Below are positions 9,521-17,482 of a DNA stretch of 64,000 bases, piece by piece. A program made the position numbers and the translations under genes. The notes beneath the pieces were generated by a model that saw only the letters and a list, made by a program, of their open reading frames with translations, did no database searches and was not told the origin of the DNA. Within the stretch, counting starts at the first letter, position 1, and every line of letters begins with the position of its first letter. Source of the DNA: Actinomycetes bacterium (GTDB lineage Bacteria; Actinomycetota; Acidimicrobiia; Acidimicrobiales; RAAP-2); the NCBI GenBank assembly GCA_021791895.1, contig JAJYVS010000009.1:17040-81039 (forward strand), in the 5' to 3' direction.

Positions 9521-10408
9521 GTGGAGATCGTCGGGTTCGACCGGAGCCTGTCGGTGCCGGTCTCGAACCACGGGTCGCGCTTCGCGTTGGCGCCGTTGCT
9601 CGAGACCGACGCGGCGGTGGCCGTCAACGTGGCCCACCTGGGCCGAGGAGGGGTGGTCGGTCGGCACCGGGCCGCTTCGCGCCAGCTGCTCGCCGTGGTG
9701 TCCGGGTCCGGTTGGGCGAGCGGCGAAGACGGCGCTCGACGCGAGCTCTCAGCCGGTCGGGCGGCGCTCTTCGAAGCGAACGAGGAGCACGACGCCGGCA
9801 GCGACGAGGGACTGGTCGCGGTCGTGATCGAGGGCCGCTTCGTCCTCCGTGCGACCTCGATCACCCGGGACATCGTGGTCGAGGACTACGACCGGGCGTG
9901 GGAAGTGTGGTTCGCGACGCTGGAGGCCTTCGTGTGGCCGGCGGTGGCCGACCTCGCGTTGCGCCTCGACCACGTCGGGTCGACCTCGGTGCCGGGCCTG
10001 GCGGCAAGGCCGGTCATCGATGCCGACATCGTCGTCCGCTCGCCCGAGGACGTTCACGGGGTCATCGACCGCCTCGGCACCCTCGGCTACCGGTGGCGTG
10101 GCGACCTCGGCGTGCTCGGGCGCGAGGCCTTCGATCCCCCGAAGGAGCCGTCGCTGCCGGCCCACCACCTCTACCTGGTCGTCGAGGACTCCAAGGCCCA
10201 TCTGGACCACTGGCTGCTGCGCGACCTCCTGCGTGCCGACCCCGAGGCCCGCGACGCCTACGGCGAGCTGAAACGGCGCAACGCCGAGCTCGCCGATCGG
10301 GACATGGAGCGCTACGTCGCGCTCAAGGCCCCGTTCGTCTCCGGGCTGCTCGCCCGGGCCCGGGCCGAGCACGGGCTGGCACCAAAGCGTCCTGCCGACG
10401 GCACCTGA
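9521..10408 (+). CDS. Cupin-GrpB fusion protein
   Basis: The first ~110 residues form a small cupin barrel, with the conserved glycine- and histidine-containing turns (GRHRAASRQLLAVVSG, then EHDAG). Residues ~118-285 are a GrpB-family domain, a relative of nucleotidyltransferases, with the hallmark LDHVGSTSVPGLAARPVIDADI. GrpB domains are found alone or fused to kinases and their activity is poorly known; the HVGSTSVPGL loop resembles the active-site loop of nucleotidyltransferases. The GTG at 9521 follows a strong AGAGGAGG box. The 3' part overlaps the antisense extension of the gene on the other strand. The function of the fusion is unknown. Confidence 0.78.
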   Translation: MEIVGFDRSLSVPVSNHGSRFALAPLLETDAAVAVNVAHLGRGGVVGRHRAASRQLLAVVSGSGWASGEDGARRELSAGRAALFEANEEHDAGSDEGLVAVVIEGRFVLRATSITRDIVVEDYDRAWEVWFATLEAFVWPAVADLALRLDHVGSTSVPGLAARPVIDADIVVRSPEDVHGVIDRLGTLGYRWRGDLGVLGREAFDPPKEPSLPAHHLYLVVEDSKAHLDHWLLRDLLRADPEARDAYGELKRRNAELADRDMERYVALKAPFVSGLLARARAEHGLAPKRPADGT

Positions 10409-11176
10409 GCGGTTCAGTCGCTCCAGCGGACCTGGAGGGCTGTCGCGCCAGCGTCCGAGAAGCTCGGTCTCGCCGGCGACCTCGATTCCGAGGAGCGCGG
10501 GATCCCCCCGGTTCCACATGAGCAGGTAGAGGGAGGAGGCCGGACCCCGAACGGCGCAGTCGTGTCGCCCAAATCCGACGGTGACGTTGACGCGGTCTGG
10601 GCCGAGACCGATCAGCCAGCGCTGCGGGACGTCGACCGGCTCCACCGCGAGCACCCGGCGCTGGTCGACCACCGCCCGTGCCCGCTCGGTGGGCGCGAAG
10701 CCGGTGAGCAGCTCGTCGAGCCCGTCGGCGGCGAAGGGCGGCTCGAAGGCACCGACACCTCCGAGGCTCGACTCGGCGTCGGCCCGGTGGACGGCGGTCT
10801 CGTGAGCCTGTCGGCGAGCCCAGAAGGCCGGGGGCGAGGGAGCGGGAAGGAACGACCAGTAGGGGAGGGCCGGGTCGGCCCGTCGCAGGGTGGCCACCAA
10901 GGTGGCGTAGCCCGCCTGGAACCACCCGAACAGCGCGTCGTCCTCTGGACCGGACTCGAGAACCTCCTGCTCGCCGGCGCCGCCCACCATCTCGGGTCTC
11001 GGGGCCACCAGTTGCTCAGTCGTCCACCGGTGCACGTAGCCGAGGTCCTTCCCGAGGTCCCGCACCGTCCATCTTGGGCACGTCGGCACGGGGGCGCTCG
11101 GCCCGGCGAGCAGGGCGACCTCGGCCAGACGACGACCCTCGCGTTCTAGGGCCTCGATGTGCGCGGTGATCTCCAT
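9749..11176 (-). CDS. Maleylpyruvate isomerase family mycothiol-dependent enzyme, no stop at the expected place
   Basis: Residues 1-~255 (11176 down to about 10410) are an MDMPI/DinB-type protein: N-terminal helix bundle with PTCPRWTVRDL and VHRW, a HETAVHRADAE helix, and a C-terminal SCP-like domain with SSLYLLMWNRGDPALLGIEV. Family members end soon after this point with a phrase like LLGRWR. Here the frame stays open for another ~660 bases, antisense to the cupin-GrpB gene, and that part resembles nothing. The formal stop is at 9749; a lost stop by frameshift near 10420 is likely. The usual first metal-binding His (HLG) is Asp (KDLG), while the later Glu and His remain, so activity is doubtful. 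ATG at 11176 is chosen because homology begins there. Confidence 0.62.
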   Translation of the reverse strand: MEITAHIEALEREGRRLAEVALLAGPSAPVPTCPRWTVRDLGKDLGYVHRWTTEQLVAPRPEMVGGAGEQEVLESGPEDDALFGWFQAGYATLVATLRRADPALPYWSFLPAPSPPAFWARRQAHETAVHRADAESSLGGVGAFEPPFAADGLDELLTGFAPTERARAVVDQRRVLAVEPVDVPQRWLIGLGPDRVNVTVGFGRHDCAVRGPASSLYLLMWNRGDPALLGIEVAGETELLGRWRDSPPGPLERLNRSGAVGRTLWCQPVLGPGPGEQPGDERGLERDVALHVPIGELGVAPFQLAVGVAGLGVGTQEVAQQPVVQMGLGVLDDQVEVVGRQRRLLRGIEGLAPEHAEVATPPVAEGAEAVDDPVNVLGRADDDVGIDDRPCRQARHRGRPDVVEAQREVGHRRPHEGLQRREPHFPRPVVVLDHDVPGDRGRTEDEAALDHDRDQSLVAAGVVLLVRFEERRPTG

Positions 11177-11382
11177 GGAGCCCCTAGTAGAGGAACAGCG
11201 CCAGGTCGTGGTTGCCGATCGAGGCATCGGCGAGGGCGCCGATGGCCTCGGTGCACCGTCGACTGCTCGCGAGCGAGCACCGGGTCCTGCGCAACCTGCA
11301 CCAAAAGGGCGAGATCAGCTTCGCGGTCATGGGTGAGGTGCGCCGGGAGCTCGATCTCGACGAGGCCAGATTCGCCCCCTGA
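11173..11382 (+). pseudogene. C-terminal remnant of a CPA1-type Na+/H+ antiporter
   Basis: A 69-codon frame ends in SEHRVLRNLHQKGEISFAVM followed by GEVRRELDLDEARF, which matches the cytoplasmic tail of CPA1 sodium/proton antiporters (helix with RxLRxEGxIS, then a DLDLEE end). None of the dozen membrane helices is present upstream; instead the maleylpyruvate-isomerase-family gene begins there on the other strand. It is read as the leftover 3' end of a deleted antiporter gene. The family match rests on a short segment. Confidence 0.5.
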
Positions 11383-11424
11383 AGCCCTCGCCCAGGGATC
11401 GTCTGGGTGGCGGGTCCGTTCGGA

Positions 11425-12909
11425 TCAAGGGAGCCCGAGCGTCTCACGAGCCAACGATTCGCCGGGTTCGAGTGAAGGCCGACCGCTGGGTTGGGTGCTG
11501 GGCGCTCCTCGCCGACCGAGGAGCGCAGCGAGGACCGCGGCGGCGGCGAAGAGACTCGCCACCAAGGTGATGGCGTGGCGGAACGGCACCAGCGGGTGGT
11601 GCGGGCTCAGTGGGGCGAGGAGGGCGATCAGCGCGGCGACGCCGATCACGGTGCCGATCTGGCGGGCCATGTTCAAGACGCCGCTACCGGTGCCGAAACG
11701 AGCCGCCGGTAGCGCCACGGTGCCCGCAGCGATGAGGGAGGGGATGGCCAGGCCGACCCCGGCTCCCCCGATCAGCTGCGCCGGCAGGAGGGCGATGAGA
11801 TACGACGGGTGGGTTTCCAGGTGGCCGAGGAAGTAGAGCTGGGCGACGACGCCGAGCGCGCAGCCGAGCGCCGCGACCCGCCACGGCCCCCGGAGGGGTC
11901 CGGCCAGACGGGCCGAGACCACTCGGGCGAACGGCAGCACCATGAGCGGACCGGGGGCGATGGCCAGCCCGGCTCGAACCGCCGAGTAGTGCCACACCCC
12001 GGTCAGGAACTCGACCAGGGCGAGCAGCCAGGCGCCGAAGGCGGCGTAGTAGAGGAGCGAGGCGCCGATGGCGCCGGCGAAGCTTTGGATGCCGAGCAGC
12101 CCGAGTTCGACCACCGGGGCGGGGTGGGACCGGGAGCGCAGCACCACGGCGCCGGTGGTGGCGAGCGACCCGACGACCAAGGCGACGAAGGCGGCCGACG
12201 CCCAGCCCCACGTCGGTGCCTCGACCAGTGCCAATGCCACGAGGCCCACCGCCGAGCAGAGCATGCCGGCGCCGACGAGGTCCGGTCGGCCCGAGGAGTG
12301 GTCGTCCCGGCTCTCGGGCACCGCCCGGATCGCCCACCCGAGGGCGACGACGGAGACCGGCACGTTGATCCAGAACACCAAGCGCCAGTCCAGCTGGACC
12401 AGGCTGCCTCCGACCACCGGGCCGACGGCGGCGCCGAAGGCCCCGAACGCCGACCAGGTGCCGATGGCCCGCCCCCGGAGCAAGGACGGAACCGCACTGA
12501 GCAGGATCGAGAGCGAGGCCGGGACCATGAGGCCGGCACCGGCGGCCTGCAGGACCCGGGCGGCGATGAGCGCGTCGACTCCGGGGGCGAGCGCGCTCAG
12601 CATCGAGCCGAATCCGAAGACCGCCAGTCCCCCCAAGAAGATCCGCTTGCGGCCCACCCGGTCCGCCCAACGACCGGCGGGGACCAGGACCGCGGCGAAC
12701 ACGATGGTGTAGGCGTTCAGCACCCAGGACAGCGTGCCAAGGCCGGTTCCCGGGTACTGCCGGCTGATGGAGGGGAAGGCCAGGTTGACGATGAACAAGT
12801 CCAGGCTGGACATGAACACCGCCAGGGCCAGGACCGGGACCACCGTTGCGGGCCGTCCTTGGCCACGCCTCGGCCGAGCGGCCCGGTCCTGGGACACCGT
12901 TGCCGTCAT
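11425..12909 (-). CDS. MFS multidrug efflux transporter, DHA2 (EmrB/QacA) type
   Basis: The 494-residue protein has 14 predicted membrane helices and the DHA2 signatures: LDLFIVNLAFPSIS in helix 1, GRWADRVGRKRIFLGG (motif A) after helix 2, and motif C-like GPVVGGSL in helix 5. Such carriers export drugs or toxic compounds with proton influx. It is divergently transcribed from an HxlR-type regulator, with a strong inverted repeat in the shared 100-bp promoter, so repression by that regulator is likely. A TAGGGT -10 box lies at 12954-12949 on this strand, and GAGGAGG precedes the ATG. The substrate is unknown. Confidence 0.9.
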   Translation of the reverse strand: MTATVSQDRAARPRRGQGRPATVVPVLALAVFMSSLDLFIVNLAFPSISRQYPGTGLGTLSWVLNAYTIVFAAVLVPAGRWADRVGRKRIFLGGLAVFGFGSMLSALAPGVDALIAARVLQAAGAGLMVPASLSILLSAVPSLLRGRAIGTWSAFGAFGAAVGPVVGGSLVQLDWRLVFWINVPVSVVALGWAIRAVPESRDDHSSGRPDLVGAGMLCSAVGLVALALVEAPTWGWASAAFVALVVGSLATTGAVVLRSRSHPAPVVELGLLGIQSFAGAIGASLLYYAAFGAWLLALVEFLTGVWHYSAVRAGLAIAPGPLMVLPFARVVSARLAGPLRGPWRVAALGCALGVVAQLYFLGHLETHPSYLIALLPAQLIGGAGVGLAIPSLIAAGTVALPAARFGTGSGVLNMARQIGTVIGVAALIALLAPLSPHHPLVPFRHAITLVASLFAAAAVLAALLGRRGAPSTQPSGRPSLEPGESLARETLGLP

Positions 12910-12935
12910 GTGGCCTCCTCAGAGCCAGTAAGTCC

Positions 12936-12986
12936 GAAATCTGGATGCACCCTAGCGTCCGGGGCGGGGCAGTGCATCCACATTTC
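12936..12986. promoter_or_regulatory. Divergent promoter with 14-bp inverted-repeat operator
   Basis: GAAATCTGGATGCA (12936-12949) and TGCATCCACATTTC (12973-12986) are inverted copies with one mismatch in 14, spaced by 23 bp. The left arm touches the -10 box (TAGGGT, 12954-12949) of the efflux gene. The right arm lies where a -35 would be for the regulator gene, whose TACGCT -10 is at 12998-13003. HxlR-family dimers bind such repeats in divergent promoters, so this is the probable operator for both genes. Confidence 0.7.
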
Positions 12987-13009
12987 AAACTCGCTGGTAC
13001 GCTGGGGAA

Positions 13010-13459
13010 ATGGCGGCAAAGGCGAAGGACCCGAGGGTGTGCTCGGTGGCCCGCTCCCTCGAGGTGGTGGGGGAGAAGTGGGCGCTCTTAGCGGTGCGCG
13101 AGGTCTTCCTCGGGAACCGGCGCTTCGAGGAGATGGTGCGGCGCACCGGCGCACCCCGTGACACGCTGGCCGCCCGGCTCCGTTCCCTGGTCGAGGGCGG
13201 GATCCTGGAGCGACGCCGCTACGCCGAGCACCCGGAGCGCTTCGAGTACTTCCTGACCGGGCCGGGCCTGGACCTCTACCCGGTCATCACGGCCCTGCGG
13301 GAGTGGGGGGACAAGCACCTGGCAGGCCCGGACGGCCCCCCGCTCCTCGTCGAGCACCGCTGCGGAAACCGCTTGCGCTCCCGCCTGGTCTGCGAGGCGT
13401 GCGGGGAGCCCATCGGCGCCGGGAGCACCCGGTTCCCGTCGCTCTCGGCCTCCGACTGA
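13010..13459 (+). CDS. HxlR-family winged-helix regulator
   Basis: This is a 149-residue MarR-like winged-helix repressor of the HxlR family. The N-terminal CSVARSLEVVGEKWALLAVR helix, the recognition helix around APRDTLAARLRSLVEGGILE and the wing with RYAEHPERFEYFLT are all present. The conserved Cys at residue ~11 may act as a thiol or electrophile sensor, as in other HxlR proteins. A C-terminal segment of about 45 residues holds a CEACG pair plus another Cys (RCGNRL), a possible small metal or redox site. The start is six bases after a TACGCT box with no ribosome site, suggesting a leaderless mRNA. It probably controls the divergent efflux gene. Confidence 0.87.
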   Translation: MAAKAKDPRVCSVARSLEVVGEKWALLAVREVFLGNRRFEEMVRRTGAPRDTLAARLRSLVEGGILERRRYAEHPERFEYFLTGPGLDLYPVITALREWGDKHLAGPDGPPLLVEHRCGNRLRSRLVCEACGEPIGAGSTRFPSLSASD

Positions 13460-13587
13460 TCTCGACCGATCCGGCCCGCCTACACTGCGCCCCTGTCCCG
13501 ATCCGTCCCGCCGGCCGATCCCGCCGAACGTCCGGGTTCCCACGGGCCGACACGGAGCGACGCCGCTTGCCGAAGGCGGCGCGGCGG

Positions 13588-14116
13588 ATGGAACGCCCCG
13601 CGCCGGACCTGCCCCGGACCAGCCGGATGGTCGTCTTCGGCACCCTCGGGTCCTTGCCCTCCTGCTCGTCGTGCTCTTCGTCACGGCCTCGGCCAAGGAC
13701 GCGGAGGACGCGTTGCTCAAGTCGGACGGCGTCGCCGTCGCTGCGACCGTCACTCGGTGCAGTCCCGATCGCCCGGCCGTCTCTGGCTCGGTGGAGCGCA
13801 CCACCCGCCGGGGGTCCTTCGAGCTGCACGGGGTCCGGCACGAGGCGGTCATCTCGGGGCTGCGCGCAGCGCCGGGACCGTCGTCGCCGGGGTGACCGAC
13901 CCGGGCGACCCGAACCTCTTGGAATGGCGTCCGGCTGTCCTCGACGCGCCGCCCCGGTCCAGCTCCTACCTCACCCCCGCGCTGGTGCTCGTGGTGGTGC
14001 TGGTGGCGGGGGCACTGCTCGCCCGGCGGCTCCGCCGCCGAGGGGACCCGAGGACCGAGGAGCTCAGAACGGCAGGCGGCGCCAGATCGCCTCGGGCAGG
14101 AGGCGCAAGACCCTGA
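13588..14116 (+). pseudogene. Frameshifted two-helix membrane protein (DUF3592-like)
   Basis: Two frames carry complementary pieces of one protein. The frame through 13647-13890 gives a helix (VLALLLVVLFVTASA) and an extracellular beta segment ending HEAVISGLR. The next frame from ~13865 continues with GTVVAGVTDPGDPNLLEW and a second helix (LTPALVLVVVLVAGALLARR). The DPGDP-type turn and two-helix layout fit DUF3592 proteins. A one-base indel near 13865 splits them, and the N-terminal helix also has no start codon in its own frame, so a second lesion near 13640 is likely. The 3' end overlaps the convergent DprE2 gene by 53 bp. A sequencing error cannot be excluded. Confidence 0.45.
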
Positions 14117-14825
14117 AGATCACGGCCAAATAGCCCGGCGACCACACCACCTCGGCCCCGCGCTCGAGCCCGGCGACCGCGTCGCGCGCAACCGCGTCGG
14201 GAGTGGTGGAGATCGGGGGTGCCGACCGCCCCTCGGTCATCCGGGACACCACGAACCCGGGCCGCACGACGGTGATAAACCCGCCCGAGCCGGCGAGGGT
14301 CTGATTGAGGGACCGGGCGTAGGCGTCGAGGCCCGCCTTGGCCGAGCCGTAGATGTAGTTGGACCGTCGGACCCGGACCCCGGCCACGCTCGAGAGCACG
14401 AGGGCCCGTCCGGAGCCCTGCTCCCGGAAGTGCTCGGCCACCCGGGTGAGCGCAGCTGCGGGCCAGGTGAAGTTGACCGTCAGGCACCGGGTCACCCGCG
14501 TGGGATCGCGTTCGTCCTCGGGCTGGTCGGCGAGGAGGCCGAGTCCCACCACGACCAGGTCGACCCGTCCTGCGGCCGAGAACCCCGAGTCGACCACGCC
14601 CGCCGCCTGGTCGACCTCGTTGGCGTCGAATCCCAAGGTGGCCACGAAGCTGGCCCCGGCCTCCTTGGCCTCACCCGCGGCCTCCGCCAGCCTGACCTGG
14701 TCCCGGCCGGCCAACACCACCCGCTCGCAACCGTCCCGGACGAGGAGCCCGACGATCGCCCGGGCGATGTCCGACGTGGCCCCGAGGACCAGGACCGAGT
14801 TGGGCCGGGCGAAGGCGTCGTTCAT
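14064..14825 (-). CDS. dprE2: Decaprenylphosphoryl-2-keto-beta-D-erythro-pentose reductase DprE2
   Basis: This 253-residue short-chain dehydrogenase is the second half of the DprE epimerase: it reduces the 2-keto intermediate made by DprE1 to decaprenylphosphoryl-D-arabinose with NAD(P)H. The cofactor loop GATSDIA is at residues ~15-21, the catalytic Ser in VLSSVAG and the YGSAK pair (Tyr and Lys) follow. The ATG at 14825 overlaps the DprE1 stop (ATGA). Gene order transferase-DprE1-DprE2 matches the mycobacterial arabinan locus and settles the assignment over other SDR families. The product is the sole known donor of D-arabinose for arabinogalactan and lipoarabinomannan. Confidence 0.9.
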   Translation of the reverse strand: MNDAFARPNSVLVLGATSDIARAIVGLLVRDGCERVVLAGRDQVRLAEAAGEAKEAGASFVATLGFDANEVDQAAGVVDSGFSAAGRVDLVVVGLGLLADQPEDERDPTRVTRCLTVNFTWPAAALTRVAEHFREQGSGRALVLSSVAGVRVRRSNYIYGSAKAGLDAYARSLNQTLAGSGGFITVVRPGFVVSRMTEGRSAPPISTTPDAVARDAVAGLERGAEVVWSPGYLAVIFRVLRLLPEAIWRRLPF

Positions 14826-16255
14826 CGGGCGAGCGAACCGATGCGAAGCCGGCGGGAGAGGTCGGACTGCATGAGGCCCTCGGGGTCGACCCGCCGCAAC
14901 GTGGTCTCGAACTCCGAGAGACGCGGGTACATCGCGGCGAAGGCGACCGGGCCGAGACGGGAGTCCTTGGCCAGATACACCCGGCCGTGCGCGGCCAGCA
15001 CCAGCTGGTCGAGCTCCCGAAGCGCTCGCCGAAGCCCGGGCGGGCCGACCGGCAGGTCGAGGGCCAGGGTCCAACCGGCCATGGGGAAGCTGAGCGGGCC
15101 GGGATCCCCGGGTCCGAAGCGCTTGAGCACCGCCATGGAGCAGGCGGCGCCGGCTCGTTGGAGCAGCTCGAGCGTCGAGACGATCACGTCTCGACGCTCG
15201 CTCGGCACGACGTACTGGTACTGGACGAAACCGCGGGGCCCGAACAGCCGGTTCCAGTCTCCCAGCGCGTCGAGCGGATGGAAGAACCCGCCCAGGGGCC
15301 GGATCCGCCCCGGACGCGACGGGCTCTTGGCATACCAGGCTCGGTTGAACGCGGCCACGCTCAGCCCGCCCACCAGAGGGGCCGGGAGGGCGACGGGCAC
15401 CTTGAACCGGGCGTCGTGGGGAGCGGCCAGCGGGTCACGGGCCGCCGAGGCGCCGAGCTCGGAGGCCCTGGCGTGGTCGCCGGCGTCGAGGATGCCTCGC
15501 CCGAGGTGCCGCCCGCGTGCCGAGCAGTCGAGCCAGGCCACCGAGTAGCGGTGGGTGGCATCGACCCGCTCCAGCGCGTCCATCAGCCCCTGGAGCTCGC
15601 CGTGACGCTCGGTGTCCACCCGCATCCAGGCCGTCTCCACCCGGCGCATCCGGATCGTGGCCCCGAGGATCACCCCGGTCAGACCCATGCCCCCGGCGGT
15701 GGCCCAGAACAGCGCGGGATCCACCGACTGGGACACCTGGAGCACGCCCGTCGGTGTGGCCAGGGTGATCGACGTCACGTGAGCGCAGAAGCTCCCGTCC
15801 TGGTGGTGGTTCTTGCCGTGGATGTCCGCGGCGATGGCTCCGCCGATGGTGACCTGCCGTGTGCCGGGGGTGACGGGCACGAACCACCCCTGGGGCAGGC
15901 TGGTCCGGAGCAGCGCGGCCAGGCTCACCCCGGCGTCGACCTCGACCTCGCCGGCGTCGTTGATGGCGCCGATCCGGTCCAGCCGTCCGGTCTCGATGAC
16001 GAGCCCCCCGGCGCACTGCGCCGCGTCGCCGTAGCTTCGGCCGAGACCCCGCGCGATCACGCCCGGTCGAGTGGCCCCGTTGTGCGACCACAACGACCGG
16101 ACCACATCGGCCGGTTCCCCCGGGGTGATGACCCGGGCGGCCGTGGGCGACGTGCGACCCCAGCCGGTCAAGATCCGATCGACCGCCTCGGGGAGCGGCG
16201 GTTGTGTCACCGAGTCGCCCGGAGCCGCGCCCTCTGCCAGGATCGGCTCAGGCAT
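14822..16255 (-). CDS. dprE1: Decaprenylphosphoryl-beta-D-ribose 2-oxidase DprE1
   Basis: This 477-residue FAD enzyme of the VAO family oxidises the 2-hydroxyl of decaprenylphosphoryl ribose. The FAD-binding part has GLGRSYGD (70-77) and the diagnostic HGKNHH (146-151), whose first His carries or contacts the flavin in mycobacterial DprE1. The substrate domain has LKRFGPG, PLSFPMAGW and the catalytic lysine in YLAKDSR (Lys430, matching Lys418 in M. tuberculosis). At the position of mycobacterial Cys387, the covalent target of benzothiazinones, there is Ala398 (GWTLALD in place of GWNICVD). The gene overlaps the transferase gene upstream by 8 bp and DprE2 downstream by 4 bp, so the three are one operon. 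Confidence 0.93.
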   Translation of the reverse strand: MPEPILAEGAAPGDSVTQPPLPEAVDRILTGWGRTSPTAARVITPGEPADVVRSLWSHNGATRPGVIARGLGRSYGDAAQCAGGLVIETGRLDRIGAINDAGEVEVDAGVSLAALLRTSLPQGWFVPVTPGTRQVTIGGAIAADIHGKNHHQDGSFCAHVTSITLATPTGVLQVSQSVDPALFWATAGGMGLTGVILGATIRMRRVETAWMRVDTERHGELQGLMDALERVDATHRYSVAWLDCSARGRHLGRGILDAGDHARASELGASAARDPLAAPHDARFKVPVALPAPLVGGLSVAAFNRAWYAKSPSRPGRIRPLGGFFHPLDALGDWNRLFGPRGFVQYQYVVPSERRDVIVSTLELLQRAGAACSMAVLKRFGPGDPGPLSFPMAGWTLALDLPVGPPGLRRALRELDQLVLAAHGRVYLAKDSRLGPVAFAAMYPRLSEFETTLRRVDPEGLMQSDLSRRLRIGSLAR

Positions 16256-17231
16256 AGATGCCCACGAGGAAGAACAGCACCCAGACCGCTCCGAAGAACT
16301 GCAGCCAGCGGTCGCGCAACGCCAGCTCCTCGGGGACGGCGCCGCCGCCGGCGTCGACGACCCGGAAGACGTGGAGCACCGCCAGGGCGAAGGGGACCAC
16401 GGTCAGCTGGATCCAGATCACGCCGTGGCCCGGGTGGGGGAACCCGAGCCCGCTCCCCGAGCGGTCGAACGCCCACAGGCAGTAGGTGGTCACCGCGGCG
16501 GTTGCCGTCAGTGTCAGGGTCGACTGCAGGAAGGTCGGGGTGTAGTCACCCAGGACCGGCCGGTGCGCCTCCCGGTCCCCACCGAGCGACTTGTGTTCGG
16601 CGAACCGCTTCCCGGTGACGATGAACATCGCGGCGAACGAGGTGACCGCGAGGAACCAGTCGGACAATGGGACGTTGGTGGCCACGCCACCGGCGATCGC
16701 CCGGAGCACGAACCCCGACGCAACCGAGGCCAGCTCCACCACGGCGATGTTCTTGACCCACAGGCTGTAGGCCGTGCTCACGCCCAGGTAGAGGGCCATC
16801 ACCACCGTGAGCCGCCACCCGGCCAGGAACCACGACGACGCCGTGCCGGCACCCAGAAGGACGAACCCCATCGCCAGCGCTTGCATGATCGTGAGGTGTC
16901 CGGCCGCGATCGGTCGGTGGCGCTTGTGGGGGTGCAGGCGGTCCGCCTCGAGGTCGAGGACGTCGTTCACCAGATACATGCCTGAGGCCACCACCGAGAA
17001 GATGGCGAAGGCGGCGACCGCCCGCCCGATCGTGGCACCGTGACCCAGCTTGTCGGCCGCCGCCGGGGCCACGAACACGAGGAGGTTCTTCACCCATTGG
17101 CGTGGGCGCAAGGACCGGAGCGCAGCGGCTGGGGTCCAGGGCCGGTGGGCCGGCGGTGCGCTGGCCGAGAGCTGGCCGTCGCCGCCTTCTAGAGGCTCGT
17201 CGGCCGGTTCGGTTGCTACTCGCCGGGCCAC
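16248..17231 (-). CDS. ubiA: Decaprenyl-phosphate phosphoribosyltransferase (UbiA family)
   Basis: This 327-residue polytopic protein transfers phosphoribose from PRPP to decaprenyl phosphate, the first membrane step of arabinose donor synthesis (the Rv3806c type). It has the UbiA fold with about nine helices and the first Asp-rich motif NDVLDLEADR at residues 89-98 followed by KRHRPIA. The second motif region contains YSLWVKNIAVVELAS and KRFAEH. The N-terminal ~30 residues are a soluble extension. The GTG start lies six bases after TAACCT (17243-17238), which suggests a leaderless operon mRNA. Context with DprE1/DprE2 makes the assignment firm; other UbiA prenyltransferases would sit elsewhere. 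Confidence 0.92.
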   Translation of the reverse strand: MARRVATEPADEPLEGGDGQLSASAPPAHRPWTPAAALRSLRPRQWVKNLLVFVAPAAADKLGHGATIGRAVAAFAIFSVVASGMYLVNDVLDLEADRLHPHKRHRPIAAGHLTIMQALAMGFVLLGAGTASSWFLAGWRLTVVMALYLGVSTAYSLWVKNIAVVELASVASGFVLRAIAGGVATNVPLSDWFLAVTSFAAMFIVTGKRFAEHKSLGGDREAHRPVLGDYTPTFLQSTLTLTATAAVTTYCLWAFDRSGSGLGFPHPGHGVIWIQLTVVPFALAVLHVFRVVDAGGGAVPEELALRDRWLQFFGAVWVLFFLVGIYA

Positions 17232-17237
17232 CGCCCC

Positions 17238-17243
17238 AGGTTA
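17238..17243 (-). promoter_or_regulatory. -10 box of the arabinose-donor operon, leaderless
   Basis: On the minus strand TAACCT ends six bases before the GTG of the transferase gene. This spacing puts transcription start at or next to the start codon. No ribosome-binding site is present between them. Confidence 0.45.
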
Positions 17244-17482
17244 AAGCGTGCGCTGGTGGAGACTGCGCACGGCCCGCTCCGGGGTCCGCCGGGGGGCCGG
17301 GCGGGCGTCGGAGCCTGCTCGGACCCCCGATCACCGGGTGACCCGAGCTTCGGGGTGCAGCACCGCCGGCACACGACCCGGCCGAACCTGGGCGAGATCC
17401 CCTCGGCCGCAAATGGGCCGGACCTGGTGGAGAGGGTCGGCCAGGGGGACCGGTCGGTGACGAGGACGTCGAACGCCCGGAT

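Noticed and set aside
7621..9873. A 750-codon minus-strand frame over the lipoprotein gene
   Set aside because: Shadow of the lipoprotein gene; the plus frame has a signal peptide and a recognised fold.
15361..16618. Plus-strand frames over dprE1 and the UbiA-type gene
   Set aside because: DprE1 and UbiA motifs on the minus strand are unmistakable; the plus frames are shadows.
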